A stretch of 17,981 nt of DNA from Candidatus Oleimmundimicrobium americanum (GCA_002366545.1 DFBH01000078.1:16768-34748); one strand, 5' to 3'. Positions 6,468-13,313 are shown, counted from the first letter of the stretch. The notes: generated by a model from the letters alone, not told the origin. A program made the numbers and translations.

Positions 6468-7494
6468 TAATCATACCTTCGTGACCTTCTTTTCCTTCAA
6501 TGGTAAATCTTATGGGCAAAAAGTGGCTTACAACCCAGATGTTAGTCTTCAGATGCCCCGAAATTTTGCATGTCGAAAATGTTGATTTTCCTTCGGCGAG
6601 AGCGACATAAGGAATTATTTGGTTTGCCAGATGTTCATCAAGCGCCTTTTCCGATTCCAAAAATTTAAACAAATCATCGCAGGCCTCGTCGGCAACTTTT
6701 TCCGCTCTCTTTCCTGTTGCTCCCAGAGAACTAAAACCTGCAACGGTGTTTTCAAACTTGGCTAAAAGAAAGACGAATGTTCCTTTTCATATGGCGGGAG
6801 CGTCCACCATCTTTATTTCCGCTACAACGTCTTTTTCTTTTAATCGTTTAATTGCTTGTATTTTTTGACGCTCCGCAATCGAAAGGGGCAGATTGGATAC
6901 GGCAGAAATTCCGCTTACCTTTTCAAGGGCTCCTCTCTCCATTAAATTAACTGACTTTAATTTTTTTAAAGGCCGGATTTTAACCGAAATTTCTCCGTTT
7001 CCTTTTGGGTACCAGCCCCAGCGTTTAAGCTCGATTTCTGTGTTTCCGCTCATTTGGGCCAATGTTGGCAGAAAAACTTGTTGGAGATAATGAACGGGGG
7101 GACTCCAAAGGACATGAGTTCCTCCTTTTATCGTGACTTCTGATTTCTTTTGAGTAAAGAGAAGGGGAAGAAGGATTGTTTGTAAAACGAGAGTTACCGC
7201 TCCGGCGCTTCCCTTCTTTTCTGCAACATCGAATACGTATTTTCCGCCTTTAATAGATTTAGGGATAAACTTTAGATTTTGTGATAAAAGCTCATTCCCT
7301 AAAACCTCTGCCTCGCAGATGGCCTTTGCCGCGTTTACGCAGGTTAAGTGCTGAGGTTGTAAGCCGGGGTTCGATCTTTTTTTTCTAATATTGTATATTT
7401 CGATGGGTTTTTTCAAGACGCAGGAAAGCGAAAGCGCCGTTCTTAATATCTGTCCTCCGCCTTCACCATAATTTCCGTCAATTTTAAGGGTCAT
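6406..7494 (-). pseudogene. rtcA: RNA 3'-terminal phosphate cyclase, interrupted by in-frame TGA
   Basis: Read through, this is a full-length RtcA of about 362 residues, which converts RNA 3'-phosphates to 2',3'-cyclic phosphates using ATP. N-terminal marks are DGNYGEGGGQILRTALSLS, GSAGAVTLVLQT and GGTHVLWSPPVHYL. Codon 236 (6787-6789) is TGA. The same frame continues without gap as KGTFVFLLAKFENTVAG, FSSLGATGKRAEKVADEA, DEHLANQIIPYVALAEG and finally SGHLKTN. The His of that last motif (codon at 6553-6555) aligns with the adenylated catalytic His of E. coli RtcA, so the stop removes the active site. The start at 7494 is favoured over 7503 because GGGAG lies nine bases before it. No frameshift is needed. 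The cause may be a recent nonsense mutation, an assembly error, or, less likely, readthrough. Other genes here end with TGA, so a recoded genome is unlikely. Confidence 0.85.
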
Positions 7495-7525
7495 CTTAAT
7501 CATCTCCCTACAATTTTATTTTAGT

Positions 7526-7594
7526 CCAGAGGCGGGCGGTTGGCTATTAGAAAAGATAGGATGGGAGGGTAAAGGGTAAAGGCAAAAGTAAAAG
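7526..7594 (+). repeat. Dispersed 12-mer and heptamer run between rtcA and the next gene
   Basis: ccagaggcgggc (7526-7537) is the exact reverse complement of 17821-17832 and one base from the reverse complement of 35-46. Shortly after, 7560-7594 reads as seven-base units gatggga, gggtaaa, gggtaaa, ggcaaaa and gtaaaag. This is a fourth unit sequence with the same period as the arrays near ruvC, queA and secF. Confidence 0.5.
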
Positions 7595-7599
7595 AATTA

Positions 7600-7628
7600 T
7601 TGACTCCTTTGGGTTTGTGATATTTAAT
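7600..7628 (+). promoter_or_regulatory. Candidate promoter for the Cys/His-rich protein gene
   Basis: TTGACT (7600-7605) and TTTAAT (7623-7628) are separated by exactly 17 bases in the divergent gap between rtcA and the next plus-strand gene. Confidence 0.4.
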
Positions 7629-7682
7629 TTTTTTAAGAATATAAATTTCGGTATAGTAATCGTTGAGACGGTATAAATAACT

Positions 7683-8070
7683 ATGAATATCGAAGCTGAA
7701 AGAGCAAAGAGGATACTCAGAAAAAAAAGCGAAAAAAGGATTTAAGGGTTTTCCTGTGGCCACAATCGCGTTTTATGGGCCAACTGACAAAAAAGCGACA
7801 AAAGTTGTAGCATGTATTATTGTACGTGAAGGCGCAGAACCGGGTTCAATGAGAAAGTGGTACTCCGAAAACGACGTTCGAACTGACGAAAACATGTTAG
7901 AAGAAATATTGGAGTTTGTAACTAAAGCGGATGCTTTATCAGTAGCAATGATAGATCGTATTATTGGTTGTCCTCATGAGGAAGGAATCGATTATCCGGA
8001 AGGGCAAGATTGTCCGCAGTGCTCGTTTTGGAAGGATCGAGATAGGTGGACAGGAGACTTTTTATGTTAA
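7683..8070 (+). pseudogene. Conserved Cys/His-motif protein of unknown function, 5' end frameshifted
   Basis: The intact part is 104 residues from GTG 7756 (AAGGG at 7744-7748, seven bases upstream) and ends DRDRWTGDFLC. It carries a dense conserved block, CPHEEGIDYPEGQDCPQC, with Cys72, His74, Cys86 and Cys89, which could hold a metal. I recall this as a conserved hypothetical family but know no function. Upstream in the same frame the sequence reads AKKGFKGFPVATIAFYGP without a stop, as if the protein were longer. An ATG at 7683 opens MNIEAERAKRIL, and that frame joins the main frame if one A is removed from the run of eight at 7721-7728. As it stands the long form is broken, while the GTG form is translatable. 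No membrane segment is seen. Confidence 0.6.
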
Positions 8071-8160
8071 GCGAGATAATTACGGCACAACAATGTCTTT
8101 GACTCAGACCGGCTTTTTCGCTAAGCTGGCGAGCTCAAATGTTCGACCACACCAGCAAGT

Positions 8161-8190
8161 GTTGCATTTTGCAACAAAACATTATAAAAT
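8161..8190 (+). promoter_or_regulatory. Promoter and palindromic operator candidate of the toxin-antitoxin pair
   Basis: A perfect palindrome GTTGCA-TTT-TGCAAC (8161-8175) overlaps a -35-like TTGCAT (8162-8167), which lies 17 bases from TAAAAT (8185-8190). Type II antitoxins usually repress their own promoter through such sites. A good ribosome site, CGGAGGG (8208-8214 region), precedes the antitoxin ATG at 8223. Confidence 0.5.
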
Positions 8191-8222
8191 GAAACATAAA
8201 TAAAAAACGGAGGGTTTATATT

Positions 8223-8450
8223 ATGACTAACGCTGTCAGAGTTTCCGAAGACCTAGTTCGAGAAGCAAGAAGATATAGTAAAATCGACCACCGGTCTATT
8301 ACTGGCCAAATCGAACATTGGGCAAGGATTGGCAAATGTTCTGAAGAAAATCCGGATCTAACCTATGATTTGATTAAAGAAATATTAATCGGGGTTGAAG
8401 AGTTAGAACAAGGGGAGTCTTTAGAATACAAATTTGGCAATATTTCATGA
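8223..8450 (+). CDS. ParD-like type II antitoxin
   Basis: A 75-residue protein with the pattern of ParD-like antitoxins: VRVSEDLVREARRYSKIDHR, followed by SITGQIEHWARIGKCSEENP. This is the ribbon-helix-helix DNA-binding segment with its characteristic QIEHWARIGK. The acidic C-terminal half (about 50-75) would wrap the toxin. Its stop overlaps the toxin start by four bases (ATGA at 8447-8450), giving translational coupling. It would neutralise the downstream toxin and repress the operon through the palindrome just upstream. Confidence 0.8.
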   Translation: MTNAVRVSEDLVREARRYSKIDHRSITGQIEHWARIGKCSEENPDLTYDLIKEILIGVEELEQGESLEYKFGNIS

Positions 8451-8728
8451 GAATCTTTCAATCGAGATCATTTGAAAGAAAAATTAAAAAATTATCAAAG
8501 AGCGAGAAAAAGATTTTAGATGAACAGGTGAAGAAAATAGCAGAAAATCCATCCATGGGGGTCGAAAAGAAAGGTGATCTTCAGGGTGTATTTATATATA
8601 AATTAAAAATTAAATCTGTTCAGTATCTTCTTGCTTACCGTTTAAAACATAATGGATTGGAATTGATAATGATTGGTCCTCATGAAAATTATTATCGTAA
8701 TCTGAAAAGTTACTTAAAAAATAAATAA
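8447..8728 (+). CDS. RelE/ParE-superfamily toxin
   Basis: A 93-residue basic protein of the RelE/ParE superfamily. It starts MRIFQSRSFERKIKKLSKSEK, with helices rich in Lys. A central GDLQGVFIYKLKIKSVQYLLAYRL forms the beta-sheet core, and the C-terminus IGPHENYYRNLKSYLK is the typical end. RelE-type members cut mRNA on the ribosome and ParE-type members poison gyrase. The GPHEN-YYRNLK ending resembles the mRNA-cleaving type, but the sequence does not decide. Length is normal and no lesion is seen. It pairs with the overlapping antitoxin gene and sits in a small accessory pocket between housekeeping blocks. Confidence 0.8.
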   Translation: MRIFQSRSFERKIKKLSKSEKKILDEQVKKIAENPSMGVEKKGDLQGVFIYKLKIKSVQYLLAYRLKHNGLELIMIGPHENYYRNLKSYLKNK

Positions 8729-8816
8729 AAATGTTGGGCGAGCCAGTTGTTGTACCCGGTCAGCTGGAAGCCGAGGTGTTTTTCGACTAGCAAACTCCCA
8801 ACTATGGCGAAGCCAC

Positions 8817-9665
8817 TCAAATGATGAAATCTTCTCGATATGTTTCAAATATTCCCTTTTCGCATCCCTTTTTAAGCAAGTATTTTACTGCCTCAATTCC
8901 TTCTTTTCCGAGATCTGAACTGAACCGGTTTACGTAAAGTTCGATGTGTTGTTTTATGACGTCGTCTGAGAGTTCCTGAGCATATTTTTTGATGTATCCC
9001 ATAGATTCTTCTCTGTGGGAAAAAGCATATTCAACGCTTTTCTTTATACAAGAATCAATTTTTAGAATAGTTTCTTTCCCCAAACTTCTCTTGGCGAAAA
9101 TCCCTCCAAGAGGGATGAGGAAACCCGTTGTTTTTTCCCACCAACTTCCGAGGTCAACTATTTTTGCAAGTCCTTCTTTTTCATAAGTGAATCTGCTTTC
9201 GTGGATAATTACCCCTGCATCAACATCACCATTTTTTATCGCCGGCATTATCTTTTCAAAACTCATCTCAACCAGGTTTTTGTATTCTTGCCTGTCGGTA
9301 GACATGGTATTGTTATAGAGTTTAAGAAGCATAGCTGCGGTTGTATATTTACCCGGTATGGCAATTTTTTTATCAACAAGCTCTTTGGAGGAGCATTTTT
9401 GTCGTGAGATGAGCAGCGGTCCGCAACCTTTGCCGAGGGCGCTCCCGCTTCTAAGGAGAACATAGTCATCAACGAGATGGCCAAAGGCCTGAAAGGATAA
9501 TTTTGTGATGTCAAGTTCAGAGCCGAAAGCCATTTTGTTTAAAGTCTCGACATCGTCAAGCGTTTCGGTGAAGTTAAAATCATGGTTAATTTTATTATTC
9601 ATCAAAGCATAAAATATGAAGGTGTCGTTGGGGCAAGTTGAAAAGCCGATTGTAAGGGGGTTCAT
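8817..9665 (-). CDS. mqnD: 1,4-dihydroxy-6-naphthoate synthase MqnD
   Basis: A 282-residue enzyme of the futalosine menaquinone pathway; it converts cyclic de-hypoxanthinyl futalosine to 1,4-dihydroxy-6-naphthoate. The fold is that of a periplasmic-binding-protein-like lyase but there is no signal peptide. Marks are GFSTCPNDTFIFYAL at residues 7-21, SGSALGKGCGPLLI, IPGKYTTAAMLLKL, and GVIIHESRFTY, whose His155 corresponds to the catalytic His of the Thermus enzyme. MqnA shares the fold, but the CPNDTF and HESRFTY motifs favour MqnD. Its ATG overlaps the mqnB stop by four bases and GGGGTG precedes it by six bases, so it is the second gene of an mqnB-mqnD operon. Its 3' end falls in a short gap that separates it from the convergent toxin gene. 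Confidence 0.9.
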   Translation of the reverse strand: MNPLTIGFSTCPNDTFIFYALMNNKINHDFNFTETLDDVETLNKMAFGSELDITKLSFQAFGHLVDDYVLLRSGSALGKGCGPLLISRQKCSSKELVDKKIAIPGKYTTAAMLLKLYNNTMSTDRQEYKNLVEMSFEKIMPAIKNGDVDAGVIIHESRFTYEKEGLAKIVDLGSWWEKTTGFLIPLGGIFAKRSLGKETILKIDSCIKKSVEYAFSHREESMGYIKKYAQELSDDVIKQHIELYVNRFSSDLGKEGIEAVKYLLKKGCEKGIFETYREDFII

Positions 9666-10306
9666 TTAATCACCCCGGGTAAAATTTTTGTTAGAATTTC
9701 TGTGCCTTTTTCTATTGCTTCCTCTATTTTCCATTTGGATTTATCGCGATTCTCAACCATATTGCTTACACACCTGATTTCAACCAAAGGCACATGATAA
9801 AGTTCACAGACTTTGGCTATGGCTGCCCCTTCCATATTTTCGCATATGGCATTGAATTTATCTCTCAGAAAATTTCCTCTTTTAAGTGTTCCGCTGCAGG
9901 AGTTTACGGTGACGAAATTTCCGCTTTTATAAGGGAGCTTTAAAGCGCCAAGTTCCTTTTTAACTTTGTTGAATAATTTATTTTGTAAATCGAATTCGCA
10001 TTTATTTTTTAGGATGTCATCTGTGAAATATTCAGTTTCATCGCCAATCGCTACTCCAAAATCACCAATAAATTCTCTTTCGGCAAGACAAATATCTAAA
10101 ACTTCAGTCCCGGAATCCATATATGCCCCACAGACACCGAAGAGTATTACTCCCCCTACTTTGTGCTCAGAAAAAAACTTTGTGAGTGAAATCGAGCTTT
10201 CCAACATTCCAAAACCGGTAGTTAAAAAGTTGAAGCTTGCCCATAAGTTCTTGTTTTCTTTTAATTTACTGATTTCAAGCTCAGTTGGGCTTGCAATAAG
10301 ATACAT
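9662..10306 (-). CDS. mqnB: Futalosine hydrolase MqnB
   Basis: A 214-residue nucleoside hydrolase of the phosphorylase/MTAN superfamily. It removes the base from futalosine in the alternative menaquinone route. Marks are TGFGMLESSISL near residue 30, the glycine-rich LFGVCGAYMDSGTEVLDI, AEREFIGDFGV, the ribose-binding ENMEGAA around 156-162, and RCVSNMVENRD near the end with Asp188. MTA/SAH nucleosidase is the close alternative, but the VSNMVENRD ending and the overlapping mqnD gene support MqnB. It starts at ATG 10306 without a strong ribosome site. It is divergent from the SdpI-like gene, and the gap between them holds both promoters. The remaining pathway genes (mqnA, mqnC) are not in the window. 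Confidence 0.9.
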   Translation of the reverse strand: MYLIASPTELEISKLKENKNLWASFNFLTTGFGMLESSISLTKFFSEHKVGGVILFGVCGAYMDSGTEVLDICLAEREFIGDFGVAIGDETEYFTDDILKNKCEFDLQNKLFNKVKKELGALKLPYKSGNFVTVNSCSGTLKRGNFLRDKFNAICENMEGAAIAKVCELYHVPLVEIRCVSNMVENRDKSKWKIEEAIEKGTEILTKILPGVIK

Positions 10307-10445
10307 ATAATGGAATTAAACTTCAGTTTTTCTTATCGGTCAACCTCAGCAGAAGAGATACAGATAAAGATGATTGAATTTGTCTTGTTCATTAAACGAA
10401 TCTGATGAATGTTTTTGTTGTTTATTGGTATCCCTATGTAACTGG

Positions 10446-10451
10446 TATAAT
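10446..10451 (+). promoter_or_regulatory. Extended -10 promoter before the SdpI-like gene
   Basis: TATAAT is preceded by TGG, giving the extended form TGGTATAAT (10443-10451). The best -35 is a weak TTGGTA at 10425-10430, 15 bases upstream. It lies in the gap divergent from mqnB. Confidence 0.45.
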
Positions 10452-10492
10452 ATATTTATCAGGCAGTGAGATATTTTAAAGATGGGAAAAAT

Positions 10493-11140
10493 ATGAATAC
10501 AAGGAAAGCTATAATAATTATTTTCGGACTGGTTCTAATCTCTTTTGTTATCGGAGTCTATTTTTATTCCCAAATGCCATCGCAGATGGCTTCTCATTGG
10601 AATGCTCAAGGAGAAGTGGACGGGTATATGCCAAAATTTTGGGGATTATTTTTGATGCCACTTATAAATATCGGTCTCGTCTTACTTTTCGTCTTTATTC
10701 CTAAAATAGATCCATTGAAAGAGAATATAGAAAAGTTCAGAGGGTATTATAATTGGTTTATTGTTTTATTTTTTGTGTTTATGATTTCTTTATATACTCA
10801 AACAATTCTTTGGAATCTTGGAATTGAAATAAGTCCGAATGTGTTTTTACCGATAGGCCTGGGATTTCTCTTTTTTTACGCTGGTGTTCTTTGTGAGAAT
10901 GCAAAGAGAAATTGGTTTATAGGGATTAGAACGCCCTGGACTTTAAGCAACGAAAAAGTTTGGGAGAAAACCAACAAACTTGGCGGGAAACTTTTTAAAA
11001 TCGTTGGTGTATTTGTTCTTTTTGGAGCTTTCTTTGAGAAATGTGCGGTATTCTTTGTTATTATTCCGGTGATTTCAATCTCTGTTTATTTGGTCATTTT
11101 TTCTTATTTTGAATATCAAAAAGAGGTTTGGAATAAATAG
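10493..11140 (+). CDS. SdpI/DUF1648-family membrane protein
   Basis: A 215-residue integral membrane protein. The N-terminal part (a first membrane segment, then YFYSQMPSQMASHWNAQGE and GYMPKFWGLFLMPL) is the DUF1648 signature. The C-terminal part has NWFIGIRTPWTLSNEKVW, the hallmark of the SdpI family, followed by two more hydrophobic segments; about six membrane passes in total. In Bacillus, SdpI gives immunity to the killing peptide SdpC and relays a signal to a repressor. Most homologues, probably including this one, have no known partner, and no sdpC-like or ArsR-type gene is visible here. An upstream in-frame GTG at 10466 exists; ATG 10493 is preferred because GATGGG lies just before it and the hydrophobic segment then starts at once. 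Confidence 0.8.
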   Translation: MNTRKAIIIIFGLVLISFVIGVYFYSQMPSQMASHWNAQGEVDGYMPKFWGLFLMPLINIGLVLLFVFIPKIDPLKENIEKFRGYYNWFIVLFFVFMISLYTQTILWNLGIEISPNVFLPIGLGFLFFYAGVLCENAKRNWFIGIRTPWTLSNEKVWEKTNKLGGKLFKIVGVFVLFGAFFEKCAVFFVIIPVISISVYLVIFSYFEYQKEVWNK

Positions 11141-11142
11141 TT

Positions 11143-11358
11143 AAAGATGGCTCATGGGCTGTGATTCAACAGGGAATGAACGATGCAAACAAATATGCGA
11201 GAAGATATCCTTATCATGTTGGTAAAGTCACATACGATAAATCAACAGAGGTTTTGAGAGCCGCAATTTCTCATGCTAAAATTGGCCGGGAAGAAAAGTT
11301 GCATGCTTTCAAAAGGTTGGCAAACCATAGCACGGCGGCAGCTATACAGAAAAGGTAA
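11143..11358 (+). pseudogene. Short ORF resembling a DUF763 fragment
   Basis: From the GTG at 11161 the ORF codes for 65 residues, but the frame is open back to 11137 and reads KDGSWAVIQQGMNDANKY then ARRY. That stretch strongly recalls the DGxWAVxQQGMN...ARRYH motif of the DUF763 family, whose members are far longer. What follows (HVGKVTYDKSTEVLRAAI to the end) is not DUF763-like to my eye. This is therefore either a remnant spliced onto other sequence or a small protein sharing the motif by chance. No ribosome site precedes it. It starts right at the stop of the SdpI-like gene, as expected for a deletion junction, and ends six bases before queH. Confidence 0.4.
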
Positions 11359-11364
11359 CAGAAA

Positions 11365-11925
11365 ATGGCAAAGATTCTTATACATGCATGCTGCGGGCCC
11401 TGTCTTATATATTCTTATGAGAAGTTAGTCAAAGAAGGCCATGAGGTAACTTGTTTTTACTATAATCCCAACATCCATCCCTTCAAGGAATATAAAGAAA
11501 GGTTAAAGTCTGTTCAGAAATGTTGTGAGGAATTGAGCATTCCTTTGGTTGTCGGTGATTATGAACTTGAGGAATATTTTCGAAGGGTTGCTTTTCACGA
11601 GGGTGAAAGATGCTCCATTTGTTATAATTTGCGTTTGGGAAAAACCGCTGAAACAGCTAAAAAGAACGGCTTTGATGCATTTACGACAACATTAACTATA
11701 AGCCCTTATCAAGCGCTTGAATTAATAAAAAAAGTCGGGGATAAAGTTGCCCAAGAAGTTGGTGTTAGTTTCCTGTTTAAGGATTTCAGGGAAGGTTTTA
11801 AGGAAAGTCACGAAAAAGCAAAAGAGATGGCTCTGTATATGCAGAAATACTGCGGTTGTTTGTTTAGCGAACGGGAGCGTTACGACAAGAAGAAAAGAAA
11901 AAAAGGATTAAGAATTAAGGGCTAA
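11365..11925 (+). CDS. queH: Epoxyqueuosine reductase QueH
   Basis: A 186-residue iron-sulfur enzyme (formerly DUF208) that reduces epoxyqueuosine to queuosine in tRNA, replacing the unrelated QueG. It starts LIHACCGPCLIYSYEKL, with Cys9 and Cys10 in the conserved CC-G-P-C loop. YYNPNIHPFKEY, GERCSICYNLRL (Cys83, Cys86), TTTLTISPYQ and KYCGCLFSE (Cys163, Cys165) follow, supplying the cluster and metal ligands. The lysine-rich tail is ordinary. It lies upstream of queA and tgt, which make the substrate of this last step, so the block covers the tRNA-level steps of queuosine formation. A repeat-rich gap of about 95 bases follows. Confidence 0.93.
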   Translation: MAKILIHACCGPCLIYSYEKLVKEGHEVTCFYYNPNIHPFKEYKERLKSVQKCCEELSIPLVVGDYELEEYFRRVAFHEGERCSICYNLRLGKTAETAKKNGFDAFTTTLTISPYQALELIKKVGDKVAQEVGVSFLFKDFREGFKESHEKAKEMALYMQKYCGCLFSERERYDKKKRKKGLRIKG

Positions 11926-11933
11926 TCTCAGCT

Positions 11934-12002
11934 TCCTCCCCCTTGATGGGGGAGGATTAAGGTGGGGGTGAACCCCCGACTTCCCACTCCTGACTACCGA
12001 CT
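11934..12002. repeat. C-rich/G-rich stem-loop plus inverted heptamer array
   Basis: tcctccccc (11934-11942) pairs perfectly with gggggagga (11948-11956) around a five-base loop, followed by ttaaggtgggggtg. It is the second copy of the element at 195-244. Directly after, 11975-12002 read on the minus strand gives agtcggt, agtcagg, agtggga and agtcggg: four seven-base units of the ruvC-end family in opposite orientation. The T-poor flank argues against a simple terminator. Confidence 0.6.
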
Positions 12003-12019
12003 AACGGGGTGTTTTGTGC

Positions 12020-12246
12020 ATGAACTTTGAAACAATGGGAAAAATAATTTTAGTATTTGCAATCCTGCTTTTTGTTGCGGGTGGTCTTTTTTGTCTCGCC
12101 GGTGGGGTAGGTTTCAAGGGTTTGCCCGGCGACATATTCTACAAAAAAGCAATTTCAGTTTCCATTTTCCGGTGGTAACTTGTATAGTTATCAGCATTAT
12201 TTTAACTGTAATTATTAATCTTATCCTTTTTTTCTTAAAACGGTGA
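12020..12246 (+). pseudogene. DUF2905 family membrane protein, frameshifted
   Basis: The ATG at 12020 opens a small DUF2905-like protein: one membrane segment (IILVFAILLFVAGGLFCLA), then GFKGLPGDIFYKK. The frame then yields a short non-family tail and stops at 12176-12178 after 52 residues. In another frame the expected second half continues: NFSFHFPVVTCIVISIIL and a basic end LILFFLKR stopping at 12244-12246. One extra A in the run of six at 12143-12148 would join them into a normal protein of about 75 residues. It lies three bases upstream of queA, the usual place for this gene. The family's function is unknown. The break could be an assembly error in a homopolymer, a true lesion or slippage. 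Confidence 0.8.
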
Positions 12247-12249
12247 TTC

Positions 12250-13308
12250 ATGAAAACTTCAGATTTTAACTATTTATTGCCCGCTGAATTAATAGCCCAA
12301 GAACCGGTTGAGCCCAGGGATAGCTCGCGTCTTATGATCGTCAACAGAGGCGTAAATAAGATTGAGCATAAAACCTTTAAAGATCTTCCCGAATATTTGC
12401 AGACGGGGGATTGCCTCATCATAAACGATACACGTGTTCTTCCGGCTCGCCTTAAGGGGGTAAAAGACAAAACCGGGGGCAAGGCGGAAGTTTTTCTTCT
12501 TACTGAACTTAAGGAAGGTTGGTGGGAGGCGCTTGTTAAACCTGGACGTCGGCTTCAACCGGGCACAAAAGTTATATTTGGAAACGGAATTTTAATTGGG
12601 AATATTGAAGAACGTCTTCCCGACGGGGGACGTATCATCCGTTTTGAATATGAGGGAAATTTTAAGGATGTTTTAAGTAAGGTGGGGGAAGTTCCTCTAC
12701 CACCCTACGTGCATCGTAATTTAAAAGAACCGGAGCGTTATCAAACCATTTATTCTAAAGAAGAAAAATCGGTGGCAGCTCCTACCGCGGGGCTTCACTT
12801 TACTCCAAATCTTATAGAAAAAATCAAAGAAAAGGGGATTAAGTTTGCTACCGTAACATTGGAAGTCGGGTTGGATACATTTCGCCCGGTAAAGACCGAA
12901 AATGTTGAGGAGCACGAAATTCACAAAGAACGCTTCAAATTAACCAAGGAGTCTGCGAATATTATAAATGAGACAATTTTGGAAGGGAAAAGAGTGGTTG
13001 CCGTTGGGACCACTTCGGTTAGGGTACTGGAAACGGCCGCTATAAATGGTCGGGAGTCAGGAGTCGGGAGTTTAAAAAAGAAATATTTAGTTAAAGAAAG
13101 TGAAGGGATTACGGATTTATTTATCTATCCGGGATATGAATTTAAAATAGTGGATACTTTGGTAACGAATTTTCATCTTCCCAAATCTACCTTACTTATG
13201 CTTGTTTCGGCCTTTGCGGGACGTGATTTGATGGTAAAAGCTTATAATGAAGCAATCGACAGAAGATACCGGTTTTTCAGTTTCGGGGACGCGATGCTCG
13301 TTATTTAG
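12250..13308 (+). CDS. queA: S-adenosylmethionine:tRNA ribosyltransferase-isomerase QueA
   Basis: A 352-residue enzyme that transfers and isomerises the ribose of S-adenosylmethionine onto preQ1-modified tRNA to give epoxyqueuosine. Marks in order are FNYLLPAELIAQEPVEPRD with DSSRLMIV, NDTRVLPARL, VPLPPYVHR, TIYSKEEKSVAAPTAGLH then FTPNL, VTLEVGLDTFRPV, HEIHKERF, VVAVGTTSVRVLE, DLFIYPGYEFK and TNFHLPKSTLLMLVSAFAG. It is complete. An insertion-like segment after TTSVRVLETAA is encoded by a seven-base tandem repeat (13049-13071), giving GRESGVGS; this lies in a variable loop and keeps the frame. The ATG is three bases after the DUF2905 frame, implying co-translation. It is followed by another repeat array and tgt. 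Confidence 0.97.
   Translation: MKTSDFNYLLPAELIAQEPVEPRDSSRLMIVNRGVNKIEHKTFKDLPEYLQTGDCLIINDTRVLPARLKGVKDKTGGKAEVFLLTELKEGWWEALVKPGRRLQPGTKVIFGNGILIGNIEERLPDGGRIIRFEYEGNFKDVLSKVGEVPLPPYVHRNLKEPERYQTIYSKEEKSVAAPTAGLHFTPNLIEKIKEKGIKFATVTLEVGLDTFRPVKTENVEEHEIHKERFKLTKESANIINETILEGKRVVAVGTTSVRVLETAAINGRESGVGSLKKKYLVKESEGITDLFIYPGYEFKIVDTLVTNFHLPKSTLLMLVSAFAGRDLMVKAYNEAIDRRYRFFSFGDAMLVI
13049..13071 (+). repeat. Heptamer tandem repeat inside queA
   Basis: The 23 bases read gtcggg, agtcagg, agtcggg, agt: three seven-base units of the same family found at the end of ruvC and on both sides of tgt's leader. Here they are translated, in frame, as part of GRESGVGS. Three units equal 21 bases or seven codons, so gain or loss of three units would preserve the reading frame. 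Confidence 0.7.
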
Positions 13309-13313
13309 TTAAC

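Noticed and set aside
6787..6789. TGA as a reassigned sense codon
   Set aside because: ruvC, the small gene at 3711, the antitoxin and the DUF2905 frame all end with TGA at expected positions, and no other gene carries an internal TGA.
7521..7763. 80-residue minus-strand ORF in the gap before the Cys/His protein gene
   Set aside because: It covers the heptamer array and promoter candidates on the other strand and has no coding-like composition.
7964..8203. 79-residue ORF overlapping the Cys/His protein and the antitoxin promoter
   Set aside because: It runs in another frame through the conserved CPHEEG block and into the operator region; it is a shadow.
8731..8790. 19-residue ORF MLGEPVVVPGQLEAEVFFD between toxin and mqnD
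   Set aside because: Too short, no ribosome site, no recognisable family; it may be a remnant, but nothing supports it.
11934..11956. Rho-independent terminator after queH
   Set aside because: The stem is strong but no T-run follows, and the same element occurs at 195-219 not after a gene end; it is better read as a dispersed repeat.
12143..12148. Programmed -1 frameshift in the DUF2905 gene
   Set aside because: The zero-frame codons around the A-run do not form the usual X-XXY-YYZ heptamer and six A's are few for transcript slippage, so an indel or error is more likely.
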